Source: Polyangium mundeleinium
Lineage (GTDB): Bacteria > Myxococcota_A > Polyangia > Polyangiales > Polyangiaceae
Assembly: GCF_028369105.1 (NCBI RefSeq)
Contig: NZ_JAQNDO010000001.1
Coordinates: 11,130,501 to 11,194,500, forward strand
DNA: 64,000 nt
Reading direction: 5' to 3'
Shown here: positions 43,857 to 52,783 of the stretch, piece after piece
Numbering within the stretch: the stretch's first letter is position 1
Layout of the letters: the number at the start of each line of letters is the position of its first letter
Notes under the pieces: generated by a model
The model's input: the letters and a program-made list of their open reading frames with translations, nothing else
Databases searched by the model: none
Told to the model about the DNA's origin: nothing
Position numbers and translations under genes: made by a program

Positions 43857-45001
43857 GAGCGGGGTCGCGGGCGCTCGTCCTCGTGTCGGTCGCGTCGTGC
43901 CTCGTCGCCGCGGACGCGTTCGCCGCGCCCTCGCGCCCGCATGATGCGCCGGCCGTGACGGATCCACGCGCCGACGTGCCCGCGCGTCCCACGGGATACC
44001 TGGAGCTTCAGGAGGCAGGCCTCACGTTCGCGTATCACCCCTCCGCGCACGAGCGCGTGCGCGCCGCGATCCCCGCGGTGCTCCGGGCACGAAAGGCCAT
44101 GAGCGAGCTGCTCGGCCGGGAGGTCCTCGGCGCGGTGGAAATCCGCGTGGCCGCGGTGCCCGAGGAGGTGCGCTCGCTCGGCCCGATGGAGGACGTGCCC
44201 GGGTATGCGCCGGCGCTCGCGTTCTCGAAGCAGCGGCTCGTCGTGACGAGCCTCGGCTCGCATCGATCGCTGGAGCCGACGGATCTCGCCGTGGCCCTGC
44301 CCCACGCGCTCGCGCACGTGGCGCTCGACGAAACGCTCGACCACAAGCCCGCGCCGCTCTGGCTGCACGAGGGGTTCGCCGCGCACGTGGCGGGCGAGGC
44401 GTCGGCGATCCGCGCGCAGGCGCTCCTGCTCGCCACGCTGCAAAGGCGCCTGCACGGGGTCGCGGCGCTCGAAGGTGGCCTGCCGGCCGACGCGCCGGAG
44501 ACCTCGCTCGCGTATGCGCAGGCCGCGGACCTCGCGCGGTTCCTCACGGACAAACCTCGCCGGGCGGCGTTCGTGGGGGCGCTCGATCGGGCCCGCAGCG
44601 GCGAACCGTTCGAGCAGGCGCTCGCGGCCGCGCACGAGGCGCCGCTCGCGCAGATCGAGCTCAAGTGGCGGGAGGATCTCGCGCGACGGTACGGGTTTTT
44701 GCCGGTGTTCCTCGCGGGGATCGGGGTCTGGGCGCTCTGCGTGCTGGTCCTCTTCGTGCGGCGCGTGTTCGAGCGTCGGCGCGCGGGGACGACGACGCCC
44801 GCGCCGCGCAAGGAGCCGCGGCCGCTCACGATGGAACCCCCGAGCCGCCCGCCCCCGCGCCCGCGGCCTGCGCCCGCGCCGCTGTTCATCGAGCGCATCG
44901 ACAGCATCGAGGACGCGCGCGAGGACCTCGGCAAAACGTTCCCGCCGGAGGCCGAGGTGCCCAAGGTGGAGCACGACGGCGACTGGCACACGCTGCATTA
45001 A
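43853..45001 (+). CDS. Peptidase-MA-like membrane-anchored protein with degenerate active site
   Basis: 382 residues from a GTG overlapping the previous stop. An N-terminal signal (~1-25) is followed by a gluzincin-like domain whose expected HExxH reads HALAH (~143-147), with Ala in place of the catalytic Glu. The third-ligand motif WLHEGFAAHV (~164-173) is retained. A membrane helix (~285-305) and a basic, Pro-rich cytosolic tail follow. It is probably catalytically dead and may bind or sense instead. Convergent with the next gene, with a four-base overlap. Confidence 0.82.
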   Translation: MRAGSRALVLVSVASCLVAADAFAAPSRPHDAPAVTDPRADVPARPTGYLELQEAGLTFAYHPSAHERVRAAIPAVLRARKAMSELLGREVLGAVEIRVAAVPEEVRSLGPMEDVPGYAPALAFSKQRLVVTSLGSHRSLEPTDLAVALPHALAHVALDETLDHKPAPLWLHEGFAAHVAGEASAIRAQALLLATLQRRLHGVAALEGGLPADAPETSLAYAQAADLARFLTDKPRRAAFVGALDRARSGEPFEQALAAAHEAPLAQIELKWREDLARRYGFLPVFLAGIGVWALCVLVLFVRRVFERRRAGTTTPAPRKEPRPLTMEPPSRPPPRPRPAPAPLFIERIDSIEDAREDLGKTFPPEAEVPKVEHDGDWHTLH

Positions 45002-45573
45002 TCCGGGAAGACGCGCGTCCGCAGGTATTCCGCCACCTGCGCGCCCAGCATCTCGCCGGCGCTGCGCAAACGGCCGCCGCTCGACGGGTTCGTCATCGTG
45101 GCGGGCACGACGGCGCGAAACTGGAGTACGTCGAGGCGCTGGGGCCCCGCGCCCCAGATCTCCAGCGTCATCCGCACCTCCGAGGGCCGCGCCGCGACGT
45201 AGGCGTAAAACCCAGGCTCGACGAAGGTGACCACGGGTCGCACCACAAACGGGCTCGGCGCGGGCGCGGACACGAACTGGACCTCGGGCAGCTCCTCGGC
45301 GAGCTCCCGGCCGAATTCACCGGCGAACGCACGCTTGTCCTCGTCCCAGCTCGCCTGCTGATCGCCGTCCTTCGACGCCTGGTACTCTGCCTCGCTCTTT
45401 TCGCCGATCTGGACGCCCTCGAAGTGCACGGGCTCCACCGCGAAGCTGCGCTGGTTCACGAACGGATTCGGCACGGCCTTGGCCACCACGTGCCAGGACG
45501 GCCCACACGCGACCGTGAAAAGCGACAGAAGACACGCAGAAACCCACGGACGCGCCGAGATCATCGCCTTCAT
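44998..45573 (-). CDS. Small lipoprotein (191 aa)
   Basis: ATG 45573, with GGGGG upstream. A lipobox (TVAC, ~23) is followed by ~165 residues with mixed strands and helices and no low-complexity tether. The profile is of a conserved envelope lipoprotein in myxobacteria, family not named. Its 3' end overlaps the pseudo-gluzincin gene by four bases on the opposite strand. Head-to-head with the DUF2169 gene. Confidence 0.78.
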   Translation of the reverse strand: MKAMISARPWVSACLLSLFTVACGPSWHVVAKAVPNPFVNQRSFAVEPVHFEGVQIGEKSEAEYQASKDGDQQASWDEDKRAFAGEFGRELAEELPEVQFVSAPAPSPFVVRPVVTFVEPGFYAYVAARPSEVRMTLEIWGAGPQRLDVLQFRAVVPATMTNPSSGGRLRSAGEMLGAQVAEYLRTRVFPD

Positions 45574-45624
45574 GCCAGAACCCCCGTATCGGCTTTCGCG
45601 ACGGTCGATTAGTATCACCCCGTC

Positions 45625-48324
45625 ATGGAGGTCGTCACGGTTTGTCCCTTCCGGGTCGCGTCGCTGCTCTGGCAGCCACGACGCGGCGGGTGGGTCCTCA
45701 CGGTCGTCTGCAAGGCCACGTACGACCTCGCGCCCGTCCAGTCGCGCCTCGCCGCGAACCAGGACGATCCGAACGAGGACGACAACCACTGGAACGACGA
45801 TCCCGCGCGCAGCGTGTACTCGCCGAGTGATCTCGTTCCGTTCAAGGTGCGCGCCGACGTGGTGCTCGTGGGCAACGCGTTCGCCTCGCGCGGCGAAGCG
45901 TCCCGGTCGATCCTCACGCGCCTCGTCGTCGGCGGGATCGACAAATCGATCGAGGCGTTCGGCGAGCGCGTGTACGGCCCGGACGGCGCCGTGCGCGAAA
46001 CGAGCCGCGTGACGAAGGTGCCGCTGCGCTACGAGCGCGCGACCGGTGGTCCGGACACGCTGAACCCGGTGGGCATCCGGCCCGACGCGCAGCCGGACGC
46101 GTACGGCGTCTCCCCCGTGCCGAACTTGCAGCCGCCGGGGCTGCTCGTGCAGAGCCGCGCGGACGTGATCCCCCCGATCGGGTATGGCCCGATCGCGCCG
46201 ACGTGGCCGGGCCGGCTGGAAGCGCTCGGCGCGTACGCGTCGTCGTTCTCGCAGCAGATCGTCCGCGAGCAGCCGGTGCCCGACGACATCGATCCCGCGT
46301 ACTTCGACTGCGCCCCGCGCGATCAGCAGCTCGACGAGCTGCGCGACAACGAGCGCATCGTGCTCGAGAACCTGCACCCGCAGCACCCGCGGCTCGTGAC
46401 GAGCTTGCCGGGGCTGCATCCGCGCGCCTTCTTGGTCCGGCCGGGCGGAAACCCGCAGGACCTCACGATGAAGTGCGACACGCTCTGGATCGACACGGAC
46501 CGGGCGCAATGCACGCTGACGTGGCGCGCGCAGATCGGGCTCGACAGGCCGCACGGGCTCGGCCGCGTCGTGGTCGCGATGGAGGAGCCGGGCCAGCGGC
46601 TCACGTGGGCCGACGTCGAGCGTCTCCTCGTCGCGAGCGGGCAAGCGGGCGAGCCGCTCCCGGAGGCCCCGGCCGAAGCCCCCGCGCTGTCCACGCCGCC
46701 CCCGAGCAAGCCGCATCGGCCCGCGACCGTGCCGTTCCTGCGGCCCGACGTGGCCGGCGATATCCCGGCCAAACCGCCGTCGCCCTCGCCTGCGGTCTCC
46801 GCGCTGAGCCAGATGAGCGCGCCGCGCGCGGAAAACGCGTCGCCGCAGCCCCGCGTCGCGCCCACGGCGAGCGGCCTGCCGTTCATCGCGGCGAAGAACG
46901 TGGCGCCCGCCGGGAGCGCGCCGCAGCCGCCGGCCGATCGTCCGCCGCCTGGAGATGCCGCGCCGCCGTGGCTCTCGGCCGCGCGCAAATCGTCGTCCCC
47001 CAGCGTCCCCTCGCCGGCCGTGCCCAACGCGACGCCGTTCGCGCCCGCGGCCGCGCAACCCCAGCCGCCGCCCGCGACGCCGTTCGCGCCTCCCGCCGCG
47101 CAACCCTCCGCGCCGCCGCCTCCACCGCTGCCCGCGCGTGTCCCGCAGGCCCCGCCCTCGCCGAGCCCCTCGCCGCTCGACAGCCCGTGGGCAAACCCGT
47201 CCGCGCGCGCCGGCGGGGGCGAGAACATCCCCGCGCCGACCGTGGGCAGCATGGCCGCGGGTTTGTCCCCGCCGAGCCCGATCGCCCCCACGGCGACCGC
47301 GATGGCCGCCGCGGGCCTCGCCGGCGCGGCCGCCGTCGCCGCGTTCTCCAGCGCCTCGCAAGCCGCGCCCCCGCCGCCCGTCGCCGTCGCGAACGCCGCG
47401 ACCGTCGGCGCTGCCGCAGCCTCGAACGCAGCCGCCGCCGCGGCCCAATGGTCGACACCGAACGACGGTTCGTCCTCGCCCTCGCCTGCCGTCTCGCCGC
47501 GGCCGTACACCCACCGCGGCCCCTCGCGCGACGTCGTCGACCTCATCTGGTACGACCCGAAAGCCGCGCCGAAGATGCGCGAGCACCCGAGCTGGAAGCT
47601 CCTGCTCGACAAGAAGCCCGAGCCACGCGACCTCGACTTCGACGACGAGCCGCCGCCCGAGGAGCCGCCCGACGTGCGGGATCGCAAGGACGTCTTCGCC
47701 GTGCTCACGCGCGGCGCGACCACCGACGCCGAGGGCATCCAGGAGGCCATCGGCGATGCGGTCGCCGACGACGGCACCTTCACCCCGCCGCTCGTGCTCG
47801 TCTCGGCCGAGCTCACGTTCCCCTTCGACGAGCTCGAAACGCTGAAGGCCACGGTCACGGCGGTCTCGCCGCTCATCGCGGGCGACAAGAAGCTCAAGGA
47901 GACCGTGGACACGGTGAACGAGCTGCTCAAGACGCCGTGGCTGTCGAGCTCGAGCGGCGTCGCCGAGCGGCTCACGCAGCAGGTGAAGGACGCCTTCGCG
48001 CAGGGCAACCGCATGCTGCCGCCGAGTTACCTCGACTCGCACACCGAGCGGATGCTGCTCGAACAGCGGCACTACCAGAAACGCACGGTCTTCGGCGAGC
48101 CCTGGATCCGCAGCGTCCTCGTGCCCGCGGGCTCGCAGTCGCTGATGCCCGCGTACCTGCCCGAGAGCCTCACGAAGAAGCTACCGATGTTCCAGCGCTT
48201 CAAGGCGCGCATCGTCGCCGAGGCGCACATGCAGCAGGACGAGTACGAGAACCATCCGGCCGCGCTCAAGGTCGTCGCCCTCGGACGCGTCGTCAGCCTG
48301 CAACGACGCGGCTTCATGCGCTGA
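45625..48324 (+). CDS. DUF2169 protein, type VI secretion-related
   Basis: 899 residues. An N-terminal DUF2169 domain (~1-345) contains the typical start FRVASLLWQPRRGGWVLTVV (about 9-28). DUF2169 proteins act as adaptors that link effectors to the type VI secretion spike or are found beside such loci. A long Pro/Ala-rich linker (~350-620) joins a C-terminal ~280-residue conserved region (~625-899). No spike, VgrG or sheath gene is nearby, so any T6SS link would be in trans. Divergent from the small lipoprotein gene with a 51-base gap. Confidence 0.83.
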   Translation: MEVVTVCPFRVASLLWQPRRGGWVLTVVCKATYDLAPVQSRLAANQDDPNEDDNHWNDDPARSVYSPSDLVPFKVRADVVLVGNAFASRGEASRSILTRLVVGGIDKSIEAFGERVYGPDGAVRETSRVTKVPLRYERATGGPDTLNPVGIRPDAQPDAYGVSPVPNLQPPGLLVQSRADVIPPIGYGPIAPTWPGRLEALGAYASSFSQQIVREQPVPDDIDPAYFDCAPRDQQLDELRDNERIVLENLHPQHPRLVTSLPGLHPRAFLVRPGGNPQDLTMKCDTLWIDTDRAQCTLTWRAQIGLDRPHGLGRVVVAMEEPGQRLTWADVERLLVASGQAGEPLPEAPAEAPALSTPPPSKPHRPATVPFLRPDVAGDIPAKPPSPSPAVSALSQMSAPRAENASPQPRVAPTASGLPFIAAKNVAPAGSAPQPPADRPPPGDAAPPWLSAARKSSSPSVPSPAVPNATPFAPAAAQPQPPPATPFAPPAAQPSAPPPPPLPARVPQAPPSPSPSPLDSPWANPSARAGGGENIPAPTVGSMAAGLSPPSPIAPTATAMAAAGLAGAAAVAAFSSASQAAPPPPVAVANAATVGAAAASNAAAAAAQWSTPNDGSSSPSPAVSPRPYTHRGPSRDVVDLIWYDPKAAPKMREHPSWKLLLDKKPEPRDLDFDDEPPPEEPPDVRDRKDVFAVLTRGATTDAEGIQEAIGDAVADDGTFTPPLVLVSAELTFPFDELETLKATVTAVSPLIAGDKKLKETVDTVNELLKTPWLSSSSGVAERLTQQVKDAFAQGNRMLPPSYLDSHTERMLLEQRHYQKRTVFGEPWIRSVLVPAGSQSLMPAYLPESLTKKLPMFQRFKARIVAEAHMQQDEYENHPAALKVVALGRVVSLQRRGFMR

Positions 48325-48326
48325 CG

Positions 48327-49049
48327 TCAGAGCCGGCCGGTGAGCGCGTCGAAGCGCAGGCGCCACACTTCCACGACGGCCTCCGCGAAGATGCTGCGGC
48401 TCATCTTGGAGTGGCCCGCGCGCCGATCGACGAACACGATCGGCACCTCGGTCACGCGCAGGCTTTTCCGCAGCGCGCGGTACGTCGTTTCGATCTGAAA
48501 CGAATAGCCGTTCGAGCGCAGCGTCTCGATGTCGATCGCGAGCAAGGCGCGACGCGTGAACGCTTTGAAGCCCGTGGTCAGGTCGCGGATCGGCACGCCG
48601 AGGATGGTCCGCGCGTAGAGCGAGCCTCCCTTCGAGAGCACGTGCCGCCCCGGCCCCCAGCCGAGGACGCCGCCGCCGGGCACGTTGCGCGAGCCGAGCA
48701 CGACGTCCGCGCCCTCCTCGATCGCCTGCAGAAACGCGGGCAGGTACTTCGGATCGTGCGAGAGATCCGCGTCCATCTCCACGACGACGTCGTAGCCGAG
48801 CTCGATCGCGCGCCGAAACGCGTCCACGTACGCCGTGCCGAGCCCGAGCTTGCCCGGTCGATGCAGCACGGTCGTGCGAGGGTCCTCGGCGGCGAGCGTG
48901 TCCGCGACGGCGCCGGTACCATCGGGCGAGGCATCGTCCACGACGAGAACGTGCGCCTCGGGGACGACCTCGAGCACCGAGCGCACGAAGCGCGGGAGGT
49001 TGTCACGCTCGTTGTAGGTCGGCGTGACGACGAGGATCCGCGGGGCCAT
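48327..49049 (-). CDS. Polyprenyl-phosphate mannose/hexose synthase-like glycosyltransferase (GT2, DPM1-like)
   Basis: 240 residues, the DPM1-like norm. GT-A motifs are VVTPTYNERDNLP (~7-19), DDASPDGT (~38-45) and DADLSHDP (~92-99), where the D-x-D coordinates the metal-nucleotide-sugar. It lacks the C-terminal membrane domain seen in some family members. It would transfer mannose or another hexose from a nucleotide donor to a polyprenyl phosphate, feeding GT-C-type transferases like the one at 55.1 kb. ATG 49049 was chosen over the longer frame. Confidence 0.9.
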   Translation of the reverse strand: MAPRILVVTPTYNERDNLPRFVRSVLEVVPEAHVLVVDDASPDGTGAVADTLAAEDPRTTVLHRPGKLGLGTAYVDAFRRAIELGYDVVVEMDADLSHDPKYLPAFLQAIEEGADVVLGSRNVPGGGVLGWGPGRHVLSKGGSLYARTILGVPIRDLTTGFKAFTRRALLAIDIETLRSNGYSFQIETTYRALRKSLRVTEVPIVFVDRRAGHSKMSRSIFAEAVVEVWRLRFDALTGRL

Positions 49050-49229
49050 TCGAGCTCGTGGGCTCCCCGACCGACGCACGGGAGCGTGGGGTCATGTAGC
49101 AGAAAGGGAGCGTCAGCAGGAAGCCTTGTCGGCTCCGATTCTCGAAGTTACGTTTCGTTGCCCTACCGGATCGTGCGGGTACCTGCAACAGGCGCCAACG
49201 GCCAACGGCCCGGCGGAGAACGAGGCACC

Positions 49230-49553
49230 ATGGCTAGCAAGAACGTCCGCAGCTTCAACGAACAGAATTTCGAGTCCGAGGTCCTGAACTCCGACGTCCC
49301 GGTGCTCGTGGATTTCACCGCCACCTGGTGCGGCCCCTGCAAGCAGCTCGCCCCGATCGTCGACAAGGTCGCCGACGAGTTCGAGGGCAAGGCGCTGGTC
49401 GGCAAGCTCGACATCGACGAGTCCCCGAAGGTCGCAGCGAAGTACGGCATCCGCAGCGTCCCGACCGTGATGGTCTTCAAGGGCGGCGCGAAGGCAGGCA
49501 CGCACGTGGGGCTGACGAGCAAGGACAACCTCGTCAAGCTCCTCGGCGTGTAA
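49230..49553 (+). CDS. trxA: Thioredoxin
   Basis: 107 residues, the usual size. Active site WCGPC (~33-37) with cis-Pro in the VPTVMVFKGG segment (~77). It reduces protein disulfides using thioredoxin reductase, in the cytosol. ATG 49230 is preceded by a weak GAGG. A kinase/propeller gene starts 99 bases downstream. Confidence 0.97.
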   Translation: MASKNVRSFNEQNFESEVLNSDVPVLVDFTATWCGPCKQLAPIVDKVADEFEGKALVGKLDIDESPKVAAKYGIRSVPTVMVFKGGAKAGTHVGLTSKDNLVKLLGV

Positions 49554-49652
49554 GTCGAGCCACCAAAGTTAGCTGACCCTACGAGCGCGGCCTCTCGGAG
49601 CACGAGGGGTTCGCGCTCGCGTCTTTTCGCGGCTCCATTTTCCTCGTAGAGC

Positions 49653-51611
49653 TTGGCTCTCGTGGACGCCGAACTCCGACAAAGCCTGATCGGCCGGGTG
49701 CTGGATGGCGCCCAGGGCGTCCGTTACGAGCTCGGCGAGCTCGTCGGAGAAGGCCGCTCCGGTTGGGTCTTCAAGACCACGAGCGAGGTCCTCGGCGCGA
49801 CGGCCGCGGTGAAGGTGTACCGGCCCGGGCTCGTCGACGGCGGCACAGCGCTCCTGCGATTCGCCCGCGAGGCGAGCGTCCTGCACCGCTTGCTCGCCTC
49901 GCTCCCGGAGCGGCGCGGGCTCGCGCACGTGATCGATCACGGCACGATCGAGAGCCCCCGCGGCGCCTTGCCGTGCGTCGTCCGCGAGTATCTGCCGGGG
50001 CAAAACCTCGCGCGGGTGATCGCCGCGCACGGCGGCTTCGGGCTGCCCGCGGCGCGCGCGCGTCGGCTCATGGGGCACGTGGCGCGGGCGCTCTTCGCCT
50101 TGCACGAGGCGGGCGGCGTGCATCGGGACCTGAAGCCTTCGCACGTGCTCATCGCGCAGGAGCGCGGCCAAGAGACGGCCCGGATCACGGACGGCTTCGT
50201 CACGACCCTCGGCCCGCAAGATCCGCTCGACCCGCCGAACCTGCTCTACGAAGCGCCCGAGAGCTTCGGACAACTCCCGGGCCCCATCGGGCCGGAGGCG
50301 GACGTGTACTCGTTCGCGGCCGTGTTGTACGAGCTGCTCTGCGGGACCGCGGCGTTCGCGCCGAAGCCGGGCGAACCGAAGCCGAAAGCGCTCCTCCGCC
50401 TCATGACGGGCGACCGGCCGCAGCTCGGCCGCGTGCGCGCCACGTTGCCGGCGGAGCTGCGGGATCGGCCGGATCTCGTGGCGGCGCTCGATCGGGAGAT
50501 CGGCCGCGCCACGAGCACGAATCCGATCCATCGGCACGGGTCGATCCGGGAGCTCTGGCTCGCGCTGGAGCCGCTCTTGCGCGAAGCCGTGCGGCCGACG
50601 GCGAGCGGCGGGAGCACGCCCGAAGAGCCCGTGAGCTTCGACTCGGTCTTCCCGCGATCCAGCGAGGGCGCTCGCCTCGCCGCCGCGATGCCGATGCCGC
50701 CGCCCTCGGCCGCGCCGGTCGCCGCGCCGATGCCCGCGTGGGAGATGCTCGGCCCCGCGATCGCAGGCGAGCGCCTCCGCGCGGCGATGGTCGTCGAGGA
50801 GGGACGCGCGATCATGGCCCTCGGCACGCAAGGCCTCTACCGGCTCGTGCACGGCGCGTGGTCGGCGGCGCCGCTGCCCGCGGGGATCGACGCGCGGGCC
50901 GTGCGAGGCCTGTCGCGGCTCCCGTCGGGCGAGCTCCTTCTCTTCGGCGACGCGGGGCTCTGCGCGGCCCTCTCGCCGCGCGGCGGGCTGCGGCGGATCA
51001 CGCTCCCGGAGCGCGAGATCACGCTGCTCGCGGCGCACGCGGACGAACGGGGGATCGTCCTCGTCGGTGAGCGCGCGTCGCGCCCGGGCGGCGTAGCGCT
51101 CTTCCTGCCGAACGAAGGAACGCCCACGATGCTCGCCGCGCCGGACACGGCGCGCCTCGCGGGTGTGACGCGCACGAGCAGCGGACACGTGATCGCGGTC
51201 GGCACGCAAGGCACGCTCGTGGAGATCAGCGAGCGCGGCGCGCGCGATGTTCCCTGGGGACGAACGGGGCACCTCTACGCGATCGCGGCGGGCCCCGGCG
51301 GCGTCGCGTATGCCGTGGGCAGCGGGGGACATGCGCTCCGCGTGGAGCCGACGCACGGCGGCGCGGTGGCGACGCTGGAGAGCGTGCAGACGACGCGGGA
51401 TCTCGTGGGCGTCGCGGTCGATCCGACGACGGGCGGCGCGTGGGCCGTGGGTGCGGATGCGCGGCTGCTCGAACGGCAGGAGAGCGGGTGGATCCGTGTC
51501 CCGCTCGATCCGTCGGTAACGAGCGCGCTGATCCTCGTCTGCCCCCGCGCACCGCGGATCACCGTGGTCGCGGAGGATGGCTCGGCGTTCTTTCACGGCT
51601 ACGCGCGCTGA
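49653..51611 (+). CDS. Kinase-like protein with C-terminal beta-propeller; probable pseudokinase
   Basis: 652 residues; starts at TTG 49653 or GTG 49662. The N-terminal kinase fold (~25-310) has a Gly-loop (GEGRSGWVFK ~34-43), the VAIK-like AAVKVY (~52) and HRDLKPSH (~156-163). The Mg-binding Asn is His, and DFG reads DGF (in ITDGFV, ~175). These losses make ordinary phosphotransfer unlikely. The C-terminal half (~360-650) is a beta-propeller of PQQ/YCF48-like blades. It lies between trxA and gap on the same strand. The domain order suggests a sensor or scaffold. Confidence 0.83.
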   Translation: MALVDAELRQSLIGRVLDGAQGVRYELGELVGEGRSGWVFKTTSEVLGATAAVKVYRPGLVDGGTALLRFAREASVLHRLLASLPERRGLAHVIDHGTIESPRGALPCVVREYLPGQNLARVIAAHGGFGLPAARARRLMGHVARALFALHEAGGVHRDLKPSHVLIAQERGQETARITDGFVTTLGPQDPLDPPNLLYEAPESFGQLPGPIGPEADVYSFAAVLYELLCGTAAFAPKPGEPKPKALLRLMTGDRPQLGRVRATLPAELRDRPDLVAALDREIGRATSTNPIHRHGSIRELWLALEPLLREAVRPTASGGSTPEEPVSFDSVFPRSSEGARLAAAMPMPPPSAAPVAAPMPAWEMLGPAIAGERLRAAMVVEEGRAIMALGTQGLYRLVHGAWSAAPLPAGIDARAVRGLSRLPSGELLLFGDAGLCAALSPRGGLRRITLPEREITLLAAHADERGIVLVGERASRPGGVALFLPNEGTPTMLAAPDTARLAGVTRTSSGHVIAVGTQGTLVEISERGARDVPWGRTGHLYAIAAGPGGVAYAVGSGGHALRVEPTHGGAVATLESVQTTRDLVGVAVDPTTGGAWAVGADARLLERQESGWIRVPLDPSVTSALILVCPRAPRITVVAEDGSAFFHGYAR

Positions 51612-51692
51612 TCACGGGCGCGCGGCCGGTCGGGGCGGCGGAGGCTGCGATCGCGGCCCGGACGGGGTCTTCGCTCGTCGCGGAACCTTCGC

Positions 51693-51722
51693 TTGACCGA
51701 TCGGGGCCACCTGGCTAGGTAT
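51693..51722 (+). promoter_or_regulatory. Candidate promoter of the gap operon
   Basis: TTGACC (51693-51698), a 17-base spacer and TAGGTA (51716-51721), directly ahead of the gap leader (start at 51758). The -35 matches five of six bases; the -10 is weaker. Confidence 0.5.
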
Positions 51723-51757
51723 CGTGCCCGAAACCACACCTTTTCCAGGAGTCTCCG

Positions 51758-52780
51758 ATGGCGACGAGGATTGCAATCAACGGGTTTGGTCGGATCGGTC
51801 GCTGCATCGTGCGCGCGCTCGTCGAGCGCGGCGAGAAGGATCTCGAGATCGTGGCGATCAACGATCTCACCGATGCCGGCACGCTCGCGCACCTCTTGCG
51901 CTTCGACTCCATCCACCGCGAGTTCCGCGCGGCGAAGGTGAGCCACGGCGACGGCTACATCGCGCTCGACGACAAGCGCATCCAGGTCCTCGCGAAGAAG
52001 GACCCCGCCGAACTCCCCTGGAAGGACCTCGGCGTCGACATCGTCCTCGAGTGCACCGGCCTCTTCACCGACAAGGCGAAGGCCGCTCTGCACCAGAACG
52101 CGGGCGCCAAGCGCGTCATCATCAGCGCGCCGGCCAAGGGCCACGACCTCACCGTGGTCATGGGCGTGAACGACAAGCAGTACGACCCGGCCAAGCACAG
52201 CGTCATCTCGTGCGGCTCGTGCACGACGAACTGCCTCGCGCCGGTCGCGAAGGTCCTGCTTGATCAGTTCGGGATCGTGCGGGGCCTCATGACCACGATC
52301 CATTCGTACACGAACGACCAGCACATCCTCGATCTCCCGCATCGCAAGGGTGATCTGCGCCGCGCCCGCGCGGCGGCGGTGAACATGGTGCCCTCGTCGA
52401 CGGGCGCGGCGAAGGCGCTCAGCGAGGTTATCCCGGAGCTCAAGGGCAAGTTCGACGGCCAGGCGATCCGCGTCCCGACGGTCGACGTCTCGCTCGTGGA
52501 TCTCACGCTCGAGACGGAGAAGCCGCTCTCGAAGGACGCGATCCACGAGGCGATGAAGCGCGCGGCCGAGGGCCCGATGAAGGGCATCCTCGAGTACACC
52601 GAGCTCCAGCTCGTCTCGGGCGACTACATCGGCAACCCGCACTCCAGCATCTTCGACGCCACGCTCACGCAGCACATCGGCGACAGGTTCGCGAAGGTCT
52701 TCTCCTGGTACGACAACGAGTGGGGCTTCTCGAACCGCATGATCGACCTGGCCAAGCTCATGGCCGCGAAGGGCGTCTGA
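51758..52780 (+). CDS. gap: Glyceraldehyde-3-phosphate dehydrogenase
   Basis: 340 residues. NAD-binding INGFGRIGR (~6-14), the catalytic Cys in SCTTNC (~154-159) and late WYDNEWGFSNRM landmarks are all present. The enzyme oxidises glyceraldehyde 3-phosphate to 1,3-bisphosphoglycerate in glycolysis and the reverse in gluconeogenesis. It heads gap-pgk-tpiA-secG with three bases to pgk, an arrangement seen widely in bacteria. Confidence 0.98.
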   Translation: MATRIAINGFGRIGRCIVRALVERGEKDLEIVAINDLTDAGTLAHLLRFDSIHREFRAAKVSHGDGYIALDDKRIQVLAKKDPAELPWKDLGVDIVLECTGLFTDKAKAALHQNAGAKRVIISAPAKGHDLTVVMGVNDKQYDPAKHSVISCGSCTTNCLAPVAKVLLDQFGIVRGLMTTIHSYTNDQHILDLPHRKGDLRRARAAAVNMVPSSTGAAKALSEVIPELKGKFDGQAIRVPTVDVSLVDLTLETEKPLSKDAIHEAMKRAAEGPMKGILEYTELQLVSGDYIGNPHSSIFDATLTQHIGDRFAKVFSWYDNEWGFSNRMIDLAKLMAAKGV

Positions 52781-52783
52781 GCC

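Noticed and set aside
49569-51596. 675-codon minus-strand frame opposite the kinase/propeller gene
   Set aside because: Arg-rich mirror sequence with no start signal; the opposite strand has the kinase motifs.
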